Positions 22,598 through 35,200 of a stretch of 64,000 nucleotides of DNA are shown in pieces. The notes below the pieces were generated by a model. It was not told where the DNA came from and searched no databases. It worked only from the letters and a program-made list of their open reading frames with translations. The translations under genes were made by a program, and so were the position numbers. Every line of letters begins with the position of its first letter. Position 1 is the stretch's first letter. The stretch is from Zygnema cylindricum (Eukaryota; Streptophyta; Zygnematophyceae; Zygnematales; Zygnemataceae): the NCBI GenBank assembly GCA_037447655.1, contig JBBHKE010001339.1, forward strand, positions 128,669 to 192,668, written 5' to 3'.

Positions 22598-23100
22598 CAT
22601 AGTTCAAAAGTAGGTGAAAGTAGGCCCATACAATATGCCTATAGTATGTAAAACATACAATATGACCTTAAGACCCATATTGTATTGGTCGCAAAATGAA
22701 AAAAAATAATAACAGGGTTGAGTTGCACATCGATCGATAGAGAATTAAACGTCATGTCTAAATTTTGAAAAACATTCGGACAAAGAAAAAAATCTGTGAG
22801 TTTTGAGGTTTTTTTATTTATACCGTCAGATTCGCATGATCGGACGGTCGCTGATCAAATTAACGATCTAACACGATCACATGAAAAGCCCATAACACAA
22901 CTCATCCTACTCCGTGTCGGTTCGCAAAAAAATTTCGTCCGCCGGCCTGCGCTGTGCTACGATCATACGTCATATTCGTAAGTTCGTACAAGAGTGTGCA
23001 CAAACGCACATACATACAGTATGCCTACTCTACGCGAGTTTTGTGCCAAGTTTTGTGCGCCTACCAAAGGCCTGCCATAAAAACGCCTACTTTTGAACGT
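22598..23100. mobile_element. Foldback-family element inserted in URB1 promoter
   Basis: The left end is CATAGTTCAAAAGTAGGTG. The right end is the inverse of the family terminus, CGCCTACTTTTGAAC, followed directly by the URB1 proximal promoter. The duplicate promoter at 21660-21685 lacks the element and reads straight through (AGTAGGACAACGCGGGTCCC), giving an empty site. The insertion is about 500 bp and ends 123 bp upstream of the URB1 start codon. It may therefore contribute promoter sequence. The exact target duplication is blurred (CAA at most). Confidence 0.82.
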
Positions 23101-23223
23101 CAACGCGGGTCCCGTAACACTCCACTCCTGTCAAAGTTTCAAACTTCAAACTTCAAATTTGGAAGTTCAAACTTCAAACAGAGGGCGCCAACTCTGTGGC
23201 ATTTTCCCCCCGAGGTGGCGGCC
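23101..23223 (+). promoter_or_regulatory. URB1 proximal promoter / 5' leader
   Basis: A 123-bp segment lies between the inserted element and the URB1 ATG. It contains four to five AAACTTC repeats (about 23137-23182) and a GC-rich stretch next to the start. It is conserved in the exon-1 duplicate, supporting its identity as the original leader. No TATA box is evident. Confidence 0.5.
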
Positions 23224-26200
23224 ATGGCGGCTGAAGAAGAGTGGGAATCTTCGGACGGAGACGACATGGATGATTCCCGAGACGAAGGACTCGGAATCCA
23301 TGGCTCGGAAATGGAGCTAGACGATGCTATAGAAGATCGTAGTGACAGTGGTTCTCATAGACGTGAGCCTGGTGAAGTAGATGAGGAAGCAGATAAAATT
23401 GACGAAGATAATGAAGCAAAGACATCGGAAGATAAATTGTGGTCTACTGGAACTGATACCGAAGACAAAGGTGGATTCCAAGAGCAGGAGAAAGTGCTCT
23501 CAGACGCTGCTGAGCTGGCGGAAAAGCTGCAAGCTGATTTGGCGTGTGATAAGTCGGAGGTACAGGTGGCAGGAATTTGTGGTTTTCGTGAAATTTTAAA
23601 AGGTCCAAACGGAGTAGCAGTTATTTTGGAGTACAGGAAACTTTCTCCCCTTTGGGAGGAGGTTTTGCGGCTCTGGGAAGTGCAGCAAGCTGCCAATTCA
23701 ATGAAGGTAAGTCTCTACGCATCTATTCTTAATTCCATTTCTCTTTTCATTTGGTGTGACATAATTTTCTAGTGACGGATATCCAGGATAACTTTCAGAT
23801 GTTCGACTGGAGGGTCCATATGAGGCTTTGATGTTTTATAACTACCGTTTTGTTATCATTTCGCAGTATTAAATTTTGTTTCGATGTCATGAGTAGCGAT
23901 ACTTATGCGCAGAAGTTTTTTCAGTCATTATGAGCAGCAAAAATGCTTTCTTTTTTTTTTGTACTGGCCGGGGTGTCAACCAATGAAAAAACCTTACGAT
24001 AGGTAAAAATGGCGTCATGAAAACAGAAAAGACCCCAATCTTCTAGATAACACTTAAAACTCAAGACCCTCGAATTTCAAAACACCCGGGCATTACCTCC
24101 ACGGCCCAGATATTTGAAGTTGGAAAGGATTATTTTAGAACAAATACAAAAAGTATTCTGGTAAAAAGCCGAAGAAAACCTAAAATTTTGAATGCCTTAT
24201 TTGTACGCAAAGCTGGAAAATGCTGTTGTAAACTACTGATGCGACTTGGTTCCCTTGATACTTGGTATAACAGTCTTAGGGTTTTTGAGGGTTTTACAAT
24301 ACTGTTCTAAGTGGAATTTTTCCCGCTCCTATAGAAGTTGTATGTTGCGTTCTTCAAATCAACTGTCAAAGGACAAAAAAACGAAACAAAGTTTCGGTTC
24401 AAATACCTGGCTTACACCATATAAAATATGAGGAACATATATTTCTGGTTTCTATGTAGATGATATAATTGGGCTTTTGAAACGTCAAGTGACAATGAAG
24501 GGCTGTCAGCTTCAGTGAGATGAAATGGTGGAGTGGTTTCACCTTGATGATATGAGCATGAATTGTCATTGGGTCTAGGGAGAGAGGGGAGGAGATTGGG
24601 AGAGAGAAAGGGAGAGCGGGTGGAGAAAGGGGGGGGGGAGCTGCGAAAGAAGGGGAGAGTGGGGGCTTGACGGCCAGCGTCACCCTACAAATGTAACTGT
24701 ATCAGTAGTACACCGTGAATCGTTATTAGAGTAAAGAAATTATTAGCTTGCCATAAATTTGGTGCAGGCTAAAAGTACGCTGTGTATTGTTATTAGCGAT
24801 AATGACACAATATCGGTGCCCATGAATTTTACCCAGAACTTAAAATAGTATCAATGACACTAATTTCCGGTTTAGAATCAACCACGTTGTTTGGAACTGA
24901 ATTAGAATTAATTACACTAATATAAACCCCACGCTGACCAATTTTTTTGCTCTAGTAATGATTTACGGTGTAACTGTTTTTGTAGTTTTTGGCCTGCACC
25001 AAATTTCAAATACCAAGTGCATTTGCCCATGTTGAATATTGAAAATAGCTAACTCGGTTTCAAATTATTATTACCCTCGAATAGATGTCGAAGGATATTG
25101 TACCGTGATGTGTCGAACTCATTGTATAGGAGATGCATCAATCTAAATGTCTCTCTAAAAACAAAAAGAACATTATCAAACCAAGTTGAATATAACAATC
25201 TTATTCAGCTGTTCCATATGTGTTAACTCTCTGTAATTGAACTGCATTTTGAGAACTGTTTGTTCCTTTTATAAGTTTGGTCCCTAATGGTTGGGACACT
25301 TTTGAAGGGCCTCAAATTTTTTCATAAGTGGAACTATTGCTGAAATTTCTGCCTTTATATTCGCTTTCGTCGTGCATATGTTTTTTTTTATCCTTTTGTG
25401 TGTCTTTCTGTTCTGGATGCCACTAGTTGGGTGGAATACTGTATACTACTGTAACTCTATACCAGCTGGTATAACACTCGTATAAACTACGCATGTTTTT
25501 TTGACGCTAATAACAATTTAGGGTGTAGTTGTGTTGTTCTCACCATTTTGAAAGGCTTTTTCTGGTGTTTTTGATTTGCAGATTTCTGTTGTGACACTCT
25601 TACTTGTAACCGATCTTCTGAGACATCCTTTTGGCATGGTAGCTCCACAATTTGCTGCTCAAACTCAGACACATGAAAGGTAAGGAAGCCACTTCATTGA
25701 TGAGATTGGCCGAGACAAACTTGTCAAGTTTTCTGCCTCACCTTTCTCCCCCTTCACTATCTGCTCTTTCATCCATCTGCAAAGCCAAACTAAACAGTCA
25801 AACATATGTGCCATCATACTAAGGTGTGCATGAACAATACAAAAATCACATATAGGTTGGTTTGTTATTTTAATAACACGTGGGCTTTTATCTTGCGAGC
25901 TGGTTTACGTGTTATGAATTATCTTTTTTTTTGTCAGGGAATATAATTAGTCAAGGAGTGTTGTATTGCTAGAGGTGTGTGCATGAAAGGAGCCTGATTT
26001 GGGTTTTTTACATTTTGATGGCACATGCTTAACATTAGAGTTCACGTTCTTGTTAATGGATAGATTTCATCTTAGGTTTCATGTCAGCAATTCATAATGA
26101 ATGTGGAATGTAAATGTTGTGCCTGTTTACCTCAATATGTCTAGCCATGAGTTCAGATCTGCCACTGTGATATGAGCTATAAGAAGGAAGGTATGACGAC

Positions 26201-29200
26201 GAGTATTTTTGACACATCCAGCCCATCAATTGTTGCCAATGCTTTTGGTAAATTTGTACATCATAGGGAATATCATGAATAACGAGGTGAAACAACACCT
26301 TTCGAGATGGCTCGTTATAGCGCTAACACATTAAAACTGTTTTGGAATTAGTTTAGCACGATGCTGGGTTATGGTTTGAAGATTTTGTACCTTATTTGGA
26401 AGTTCTTTGAGCTGCTAAATTTAGTGTTGTTGAACAGAATACAGACGAGGAATTGTCATAATTTGTGGATCTGTTGACCGTCAAGTGGCAGTATTTACCT
26501 TACTTCACACTTTTTCCTGATGACCACACATTATGAGCATAAACGATTGGTTCACTTTTCAATTTTTTCCTGTTCACTCAGAAATCATTTTCTAGTTTTC
26601 TGAGACGGTACAAACCTTTTGCACTGAAATTTCTATATGTTTTTTCATTGTTTGTGATGTGTACATATTTCCTTTCGCTTTGCTTTAGGGCAGCAGTGGT
26701 GGCATCGATTGATGTCCTGGCGCATGCAATATGTCAGAAGCACTTGAGACCCCTTTATTCCCATTTATCATCGGCACAACGAAACCGAATTAATGCTTCA
26801 CTCATTCTTCTCACTTCCATGGCTTCGAGAAGCAAAGCCTTAGCACGGGAATTAATCAGCACATTCGATTTCAATCTTACAGCTTTGTCAAAGATCTCTG
26901 CCCATCCACGACAAAAACAGTCAGGAGTCCAAAACCTGGAAGGCTCGTTGCCGCCTCCTAGCATGATTTTTAACCACTGGGTAAGGCCGTACGGTGAGAT
27001 TTTTGAAGGAGGCAGTAAATTGCAACCATTACCTGGGAAGGCACCACCAAGTAAGCAAGGTGATGATTATAGCGATTATCTGAAGCGCCATCCAAGGGTT
27101 TTCTTCATCGATTTTGCTCTTTCGTTTTTAGTGGTGGGAGATTCTTCAGTGATGAAATCCGTGTTGCAGAAGAGAGTGCTTTTCTCTTCAATCCTACATG
27201 GCATGGCAGCTGACCATCCAATTATCATTCTACGGATCTTGAAGGTTTTAAACGATCAAGTCATGGCAAGCAATAGGCGCATACCTCGCGGTTTACAGGT
27301 GGGCGGTAGAGAAATTATGGTTTTCAGTGTTGATGACTTATAGGTTTTGCTATATCAAAGGTTTCTGAGCAAGGTGATGAAGCATATGGTTGACAACCCG
27401 TGGCTGTCAATCTCCTATAGCTCTTTCTAACCAAGTTTGAGTAAGGGTCTTCTTCCAATGTTGTAAATTGCAGAATGAAAGGCAGTCCTGTTGAAAAACC
27501 TTGATGAATAAGTACAGCACAAGTCCAAGAGAGCCTTGGGAATAGAAGATCTATCAAACAATTTGTAAACAGCTTTTCTCATTCAATATTAGTTTTACAA
27601 TTTTAGCTTAAATAGCCTGTCGTTTCAAGTCCCTCTCCACTTTTAAAACAGTTGCAGGTGGCGGCTGTTCTTTCTGGAACTTTTTGTTTTATCTGTGCTT
27701 TTTTAACAATGCTGCTGCAACTTACTTCAGCAAAACTTTTTACATTAAGACTTTTGCTCTATAATCATACTGGAGTTTTTTCTCAAATTGAACTCATTGA
27801 TAATGTTTCGATGCCTCTTCACGATGGTCTGTTGTCCTACCTTGTTGCAAAACATTTGTTATCGATTGTTGTTGCTTTTCTGACATATGTGCTTGCCATC
27901 ATTTTTTTTTCAGGGTGCCTTATTTGGCGACAGTGCGGTGGAACAAATAATGAAGATTTCCGCGTCTCCAGATGATAAGTCAGACACACTTTCTTCTGCA
28001 GTCCAACTAGCTCACCAGACGTTGCTTAACCTTTTTACCAATCCTTCACATGGAATTTGCCCCCTTCATCTAGCCTCAAATGTATCATACTTTGAGGTTA
28101 CAAGGGACGGAGAATATGACGACCAGACTAAGGATGTTAGCCATGGAGAGAGACACGGAAGGGGAGGAAACCTAGGGCGGCTTTTACGTCTGTCTCTGAG
28201 GCTGAAAGTCACAGAAAATAAGCGCCATTCTGAGGTGCTGTTGATTGCAGCGAAAAAACGTCCGATGCTTGCTGGAGCCTACTTGAATGCAGTGCCATTT
28301 TCATTGGAGCCACGTGCTTCCCCTCGCTGGTATGAGCCTGACTCCTTGAGATTAATTGTTCTCTAGTGGAGTTGCTGAAGGCAGAAAGGATGGGAGCTGG
28401 GTGCATTTACCGATTCTCTTGTTTGTAAATTTTCAACCCTTTCGCTGCGGCGTCGGCTTGTTTTCTTTTGCTTGCTTTGATATCCCCGAGTTCTTCACCG
28501 TAAACAATGCAACACATGCATTGTGATTCGTTGTCTTCCAAGGCGAGTATTTTGAATAGACAAATTTCAAACCTCTATCAGACACCATTTTCGCAGTTTG
28601 ACACAGGCGACCGTTTCGTTTGCACATTTGAGGTCTATGATTGAGAAGTGAGTGTTTGCAGCTTATTTTTAAGTGGTTTTGACAATGCCAACATAAAAGG
28701 CGTCGGGGTCATGTCAGGGTCTTAGTCAGATCTGCAGAATGTTAACCATGGTAGAGCATGAATGAACAGGTGCTGGTTGCGAATGCAAGATATTTTGGTT
28801 TGCAGTCTACTGCAATATTTTAGTATTAGATTGAAAAACAGCTAAATTTTCCAGCAGTAGTAAGCCTTTGTCTGCTGCTTCTCATGCTCACCTGCAGGCA
28901 AATCTTAAGTAGTAATATTACGTTACCAATGTCGCTAATTGATTTTTTTATTCATGGGGGAAGGGGCACGACAGGTTTGCTGCATCGACCATTGTTTCAC
29001 AATTGATTAAAATTTCTTCAGAGATACCGATGTTAACTGGGATTGCTCTCTTTGTTCAGCCTCCAGCGGTTGACAGTCCTCCAGTTCGGTCAGTATGCAA
29101 AAGAATCTGTCCTCCCGCTTTGTCGAGAACTGCACTTAGTAGAGGCTTGCAACATCAGAACCCTCTTGTGAAATATGCATCTGTTTGCACCTTAGTAGAA

Positions 29201-32200
29201 TCTCTTCGTGCGTTAGAAAAGCTTCTGGCAGAAATTTACTATCGATTTCTTTCAATCGGCAAACCAACTTTTTCCACGCATGAAGAAGTTGGGAGAACTT
29301 CAGATTTAATCATCAGGAAAGGTGATGAACAAATTTCTGGAGGTACAGCTACAGGCATTTCAGCAATCAATGTGGAGGTGGGTATGAATTTTGATGACAT
29401 AATGGGAGAGAATGATAGGAGTAAAACCACACTGTTAACTTTGCGGAGAAACTGGGCAGACTTAGCTCGGGGAGTTGCTGAAACTGTACGGACTTTACTT
29501 CCAGATCCTAACACTTTGATTGCGTTAAATAAAAGCCTGGAGAACTTTGAGAATGAGACATTATTGAAAAGTACTGATGCCATAGATGTAGCTGGTAGCC
29601 CACAAAAGATAAAGAAGAAGGTAGAAGAGAAGGAGGGGAATCACAGTGTGCCTAAAGGACTAGATGGGAACGCCACTACTGACCAGGATACAGCTCTAAG
29701 GGACGAGAAGCATGAGCAACTACGTGAGGATACCGATGACTTGCTGGATGTTATGGAGGATTCTGATGGTGTGGAGAAGACTCTTGGCGAGTTATTGGGA
29801 GCTCAAGTTCTAGAAGCCCTGGCAGGCTATCAGGTGTGTTCAAAATTTAAAAGTGTTGTTTTACAATATCAGGCCCTTGTTCTGTGAAGGTGTTCACTGA
29901 GAGGAAAAACACACCGATTTATATGATGCTGACTTCGAGACCTTCTGTTTCATTTGGCACCTAGAAAGTGTCCATTGTCCAGTCTGCTTTATGCTCCTTT
30001 GTATTTAGCGCTACAGGCCAGTCTAATTCTGTCATGTGATTGGCCTTTGCCTTATGTGTCTTTCTTTTTATCAATTCTGCAGAGATCTCTTTCACAGTCT
30101 TTGGCTGATTGTCGCTTTGATCCCTTCAAGCTTTTACCAAAAGATCCTTCAGTACTCCCCATCACTCGCCAAATTGGCCTCACTGCTCTTCTCATGGCAG
30201 CCGTCACTCCCTCCGACCCTTCCATTGCTTCACCCCCTCCTTCCTTCGATCCTCAGTCGCTCACTGTACCATCATCTGCTATTAGTTCTGTGGCTCTTTG
30301 GACCTTTTCGGGTCCCCTATACCAGCACTGTCTTCCTCTTCTCCGTCTCTTTCTCGGGTCAGAAGATGAGCATGTTCAGTCTCAAGCACGATTTTTAGTG
30401 TGGATGGCTTTGGCAAGCACTGGGTCCTTCGATTCTGATTTGGCTGAAATTAACATTTGGCTGGACGGACTTCCTTCATTGCGACCTTGTTATACTAACA
30501 GGAAAAACTCAGAAATTGTGGTAGGAAGGTCGTCGATTCTGTATGAAAAGTTGCCGAAGGTGAAAGGGGAGGAAGGAAAACCATCCTGGAAGGACATGGT
30601 CATCAGTTTCTTGGCTGATGCGATCCTCAATGTTGGAAAGAACCCATATAAGTATTGGGAGGACATGCAAACTGCCTTGGGTATTCACAATGGAGCTACA
30701 GATGATTCCTTATTGGACTCTTCAACAAATGTTTCTGAACAAGGTGAGGTGGTGGGTGAGGTGTTTCTGATGGCAGGTTGTTAATGGAAACAGCCTGAAC
30801 TGACAACACACAGTAACAAATTTTCTTTGCGACGATGTCTGGACTGAGCATCATCTCAAGTAGGACGATGGTCAAGCGTTCGGGCTTGGATTAGAAACAA
30901 AAATTCAGCGGTTTTGTAAATGCATAGACCTGGAATATCGTTTCCCAATTCTATGATGGACATGTCTTCTTTTCCAGAAGGTCAAGCTCTGTAGCACATT
31001 GGACCACATGTTGGATGCGAGGATTTTGGGAAGTTCATGTGCCACTGAAGATTTTCTGTGAAGGCCTGTTGTATTTGTTCTGATTATTGTGACCATCCTT
31101 CAATTTATTTTGCAGATGCTGACGAGACAGCCCTCCCTGTCGTAAGCCCTCTTGTTATATGTGCACTCACAAATTCAATGCGTGTTGCCCGATCGACCTC
31201 TCGATCTCTAGGAGTTTCTGAAAGGGCGGCCATCGTGAGCTATACGGCAAATGTTCTCAAGTTGCTTTTGTTGGTGCAGGTGAAGAGTGGCCTGACAAAT
31301 ATACTAGTCGAAAGTTTAATGGTAGAAGAATTATGCAGAGGAATGTTTGGCCTGATTAATATGCCTAACGAAAGTTTAATTGTAGAAGAATTAAGCATAT
31401 AAGCTTTTGGCCTGACTAATGTGCTTTTCAAAAGTTTAATGGTAGAATATGGGGATTGTCTTTAATAGATTGTCAAAATCATTGACAAACTGTAGCACAG
31501 CTGCAACTTTACTGCTGCCTTATTTTGGGTATTATGTATGAGTAAAGCTTATTAGTACGTAAGCTTACATTGAAGAATGGTGATTTCGGATCCCCCAAGC
31601 GGAATTTGTGAAAGCCATTGTTTTTCTGCACAGTAATTGAAAATCAGGAAGCGAAAAGAGAAAACACTCTTACAAAGAAATCTGCATGCTACCCTCGGCT
31701 GAACTAGATGAATGCTTATCAAATCTTCTTAGCTGTCCTTGCATGTCTTTAAGTTTTCCGCGTCATCACTTGTTTTTTCTTTTGTCTTACCTTTTGCTTT
31801 TTCTTGTCATGGCAGCCTGAGCCCTCTAGTCTTGCCAGACTTATATGGGCAGTGTTACACTCTGAACCACGAGTTATGGCCGCCTCCATAAGTTCACAGT
31901 CTCTTCCAACAACTTTCGAATGTGAGTGGGCCCCTCTCCATTCCCTCCTCTTGAGGGTCGAGACAGTCCTTGGGAGGCTCGTGACTCTTAAGACTGTAGT
32001 GAACAATCAAGAAACCACAGAACTCCAGGAACCTTTAAAAACAAAGAAGACCAAGCGTAAGGCAAGGCAATTGCAGAACAGATTGTCAGATATGGAAGGG
32101 GTATATCCACAGACAGAGGAGCAATTGAAGCAACAAATGTCTTCGCTGGAAGCCGTTTTGGACACTATGATGACAGTGAAGGACCAAGAAGCTTCTGCAT

Positions 32201-35200
32201 CATCTGCAGCAGCTGAAAATGCCCTTTTTGCCTTCTCTCCCGAAGTTCTAGGCTCGAAGTTGATGAAAATAACCGAGGTATTGTTTCAGGTCCTCGGAAG
32301 AGACATGTCAGTATTGGCTTTTCTGCTTAATACTCACATTGGACTGTTAGGAAGTCAACCAGGGGTAGTTGAGCAAGTGCTGGACCTCATTGCAAATGAA
32401 GATGAAGTGAGCTACCAAAACTGCGAAGCTCATAAACGAGGAGAACAGGGAGGAGAAGAAAAGATGGGGAGGAAGGCAAAAAAAAGGAAAACTGAACATC
32501 AGCAAGGGGAAGAGGACCGTGACTATACAATGTCAGGGAGTGAAGGTGAGGGTAAGGGGTTAGGTGCAAGTAATTTGACTGGAGAAGATGTTTCCACAAT
32601 TCTAGCGAGCCTTGTGAAGATGTTCTCGTTCAATCGTCTCCTTGCTGAAGCTGTCAATAAAAAGGATGGGAAATTGCTTGCTTTGAGGCCGATGAGGGAG
32701 CTTTTGGTAAATGCGATCACTTTGTGTGGGGAGGAGAAGAAGGTGAGAGGAGCAAGTTACATGAAGAAAGTTCTCAGAAATTCTTCTGAGGGTGCTTGTC
32801 ACTCTGTTTTGGAGGTCGCAAACAGATCTAATGCTGCCAGAGCCATTTTGTCCGCTATTCGACAGACTCTCAACAGGTGGCGGTTCCATGAGGGTGATTC
32901 AGTTGCATTTGCGAAAAAAGATAAGGTACTGAAGGTGGAGTTGCCCTCGCTGCGTCAACTGGCTATGCTTTACTCTGTTCTGGAAGTTGTGGTTTTGGGG
33001 GAAACTAAGGAAAACGGGGATGTGAAAGAGGCAGTGAATGGCGAAGGTCCCTTGTCATGGTTTTTGGGAATTTTTATCCACCCTGTGGTGCATAATGGGT
33101 GCATGCAGTGGGAGTCTTCTAGGAACTTGGAAACACAAGATGGTTCAGGGAAGGAGATAGGGAAGATAGGAGTGGTAAAAAATGCTGCGAAGGCGAGATT
33201 TGACAAGGGCTCAATGGATATGGGGGCTGGCCCAGCTTTTCAAAGGGAAGAACTCAAGCAAAATATTCTCGGCCGGGAAGTCAAGACAGTGGAGCGAATG
33301 ATATCCAGAAATAAAGTTTATACACCATTGACTTCGGTAGACTGGACATGGAGCCTGTGTACTCGCAAGTTTATTTTAAGGGTACTTTCAAGGGAAGGTA
33401 GAAATGCCAAACTGGTAGAAGCATGCAGGATGTTCAGCCATCAAGCAGCAGACAGACTCTTGCATAGGTTGAGGAGTTGGAGCTCTTCAGAAGGTCTCAG
33501 ACAAGATCTCAATAGGATTGGCAAACCCAATAAGATAGCTAAAAAGCTACGGGGAAAAGGAGGCAAGAAACTTGGGTGGCCTGAGCTTGCTAATATCTTT
33601 GTGGATGCTCCATTTATGGCGGATGAATGCGACTTGTCGGTTTTTTTTATGGAGGAAGGCATTAGTTTGTGGTTGGATGCGATGCTAGCAAGTTACAGCG
33701 ATTTGGCAGTTGTTACTAGCCTTCTCATGGAAATTCTTCCTGAGCATGGTCAGCCGTTGATGGACGGACAGGTGATGGATAAGCACAGTAGAGGTTTTGT
33801 CTTGTCTGTTTCCCTTTTTCTTGCAAAGTCCCTTTTCAGCCGGATGGTACATAGTAGTGAGGATATCAACTGCGTGGCTGTGGAAGATCAATGTGGAGCA
33901 GAACAGCGTACATATGGGACAGAGGCAGAAAAGGGCGGGGGAGAGAGGAACGGAGAAAACGAATTGAAAGGAAGAGAAGGTGTCTGTTTGAGTGCTCCAT
34001 TCATTGTGAAAGAAACGCAAGATTTGCTTGAAATTACAGCAGGTCAAAACCAAAGAGGGATTAATAGGGAGACAAGTACGCCTCAGAAATTACTCTGCAT
34101 TTATCAAAGGATATCGCATCTGGCTCTGGAGCAAATGTCACCGCAAGCAGATGATTTTTTGTTGTTTACCCTCAAGGCAAGCTGCAATTTCAACAATAAC
34201 ATGAAGAAGTTGTCCCCAGGTTCAGTACGAGGCTCCACAAAATTTAATTCTGCAAGTGCTTTCCAATTTTTCCCTCTCATTTTGACTGATCAAGAGGACA
34301 TCCCAGCCTTTAGATGTCTTCCAAACTTGGCATCAGCCATTCAATTAGAGCTTATACATCTATTTTGCCAGGAGCCATCTTCAGTACGAGGTGCAGTACT
34401 TGCATTGCTTGCTGATTCAGATTTTGTGCATAGAAATGAGTTAGAGAAACAGCTATTTACTTTGAGTCAATCTTATAATGAAGAAACAAATGGTCATGGA
34501 GTAGGTGTGGACGCTTCATTTAGCACAAATGGCAAGGCAAACGTTCCTAGAAGTGAAAGTAGAAGCAATTTGTCTGGCTTGCTGCCGGCTGTTGATGTGT
34601 ACTTGTCTCATCATATCTATGAATTGGAAAACCATACTGCAGAAATAGACCAGCTAATGCCAAGAAGTATAGCTAGATTTGGCCGAACAGCTGGGTTGAA
34701 ATTGCTTCTAGAAGATTCAAGCACGAGTACAAGTGCGAGTTCCACAGATTTATATAATGCTCTGAGTGTCTTTAGAAAGAGTCTTGTAATCTCCCCCCTG
34801 ACACGTCAGGAACAGAAAAGTGTGGTTCGTACGATTGTACCAAAAGCAGGCTGGCCTTTATTGGAGCTAGAAACTGGTCTCACGGAGAATGGAGTGACTG
34901 ATAGGATAGAGGTTTATGAGAAGATTTTGGCACAGGCATTTGCTGCACATACAGTGGTTATTGGTGTGGATGCACGCATTACTGTAAACCCAGAGGACGA
35001 GGAGGGCCAAGAAAAGATGGAATCGAGTAAGAAAACCAAGAACAAGGGCAGCCACTTGTTGAGGTACATTGGAGGTCTTATGAATACACTGTTGGCTATA
35101 TATAGGAGCAAGGGGACGTCTATTAAGTCTGAGGACACAGAGGCTCTTCAGAACGCTTCGATGCCCCTTTCTGAGAGGGGCATCGAATTACTAGCGAAAG

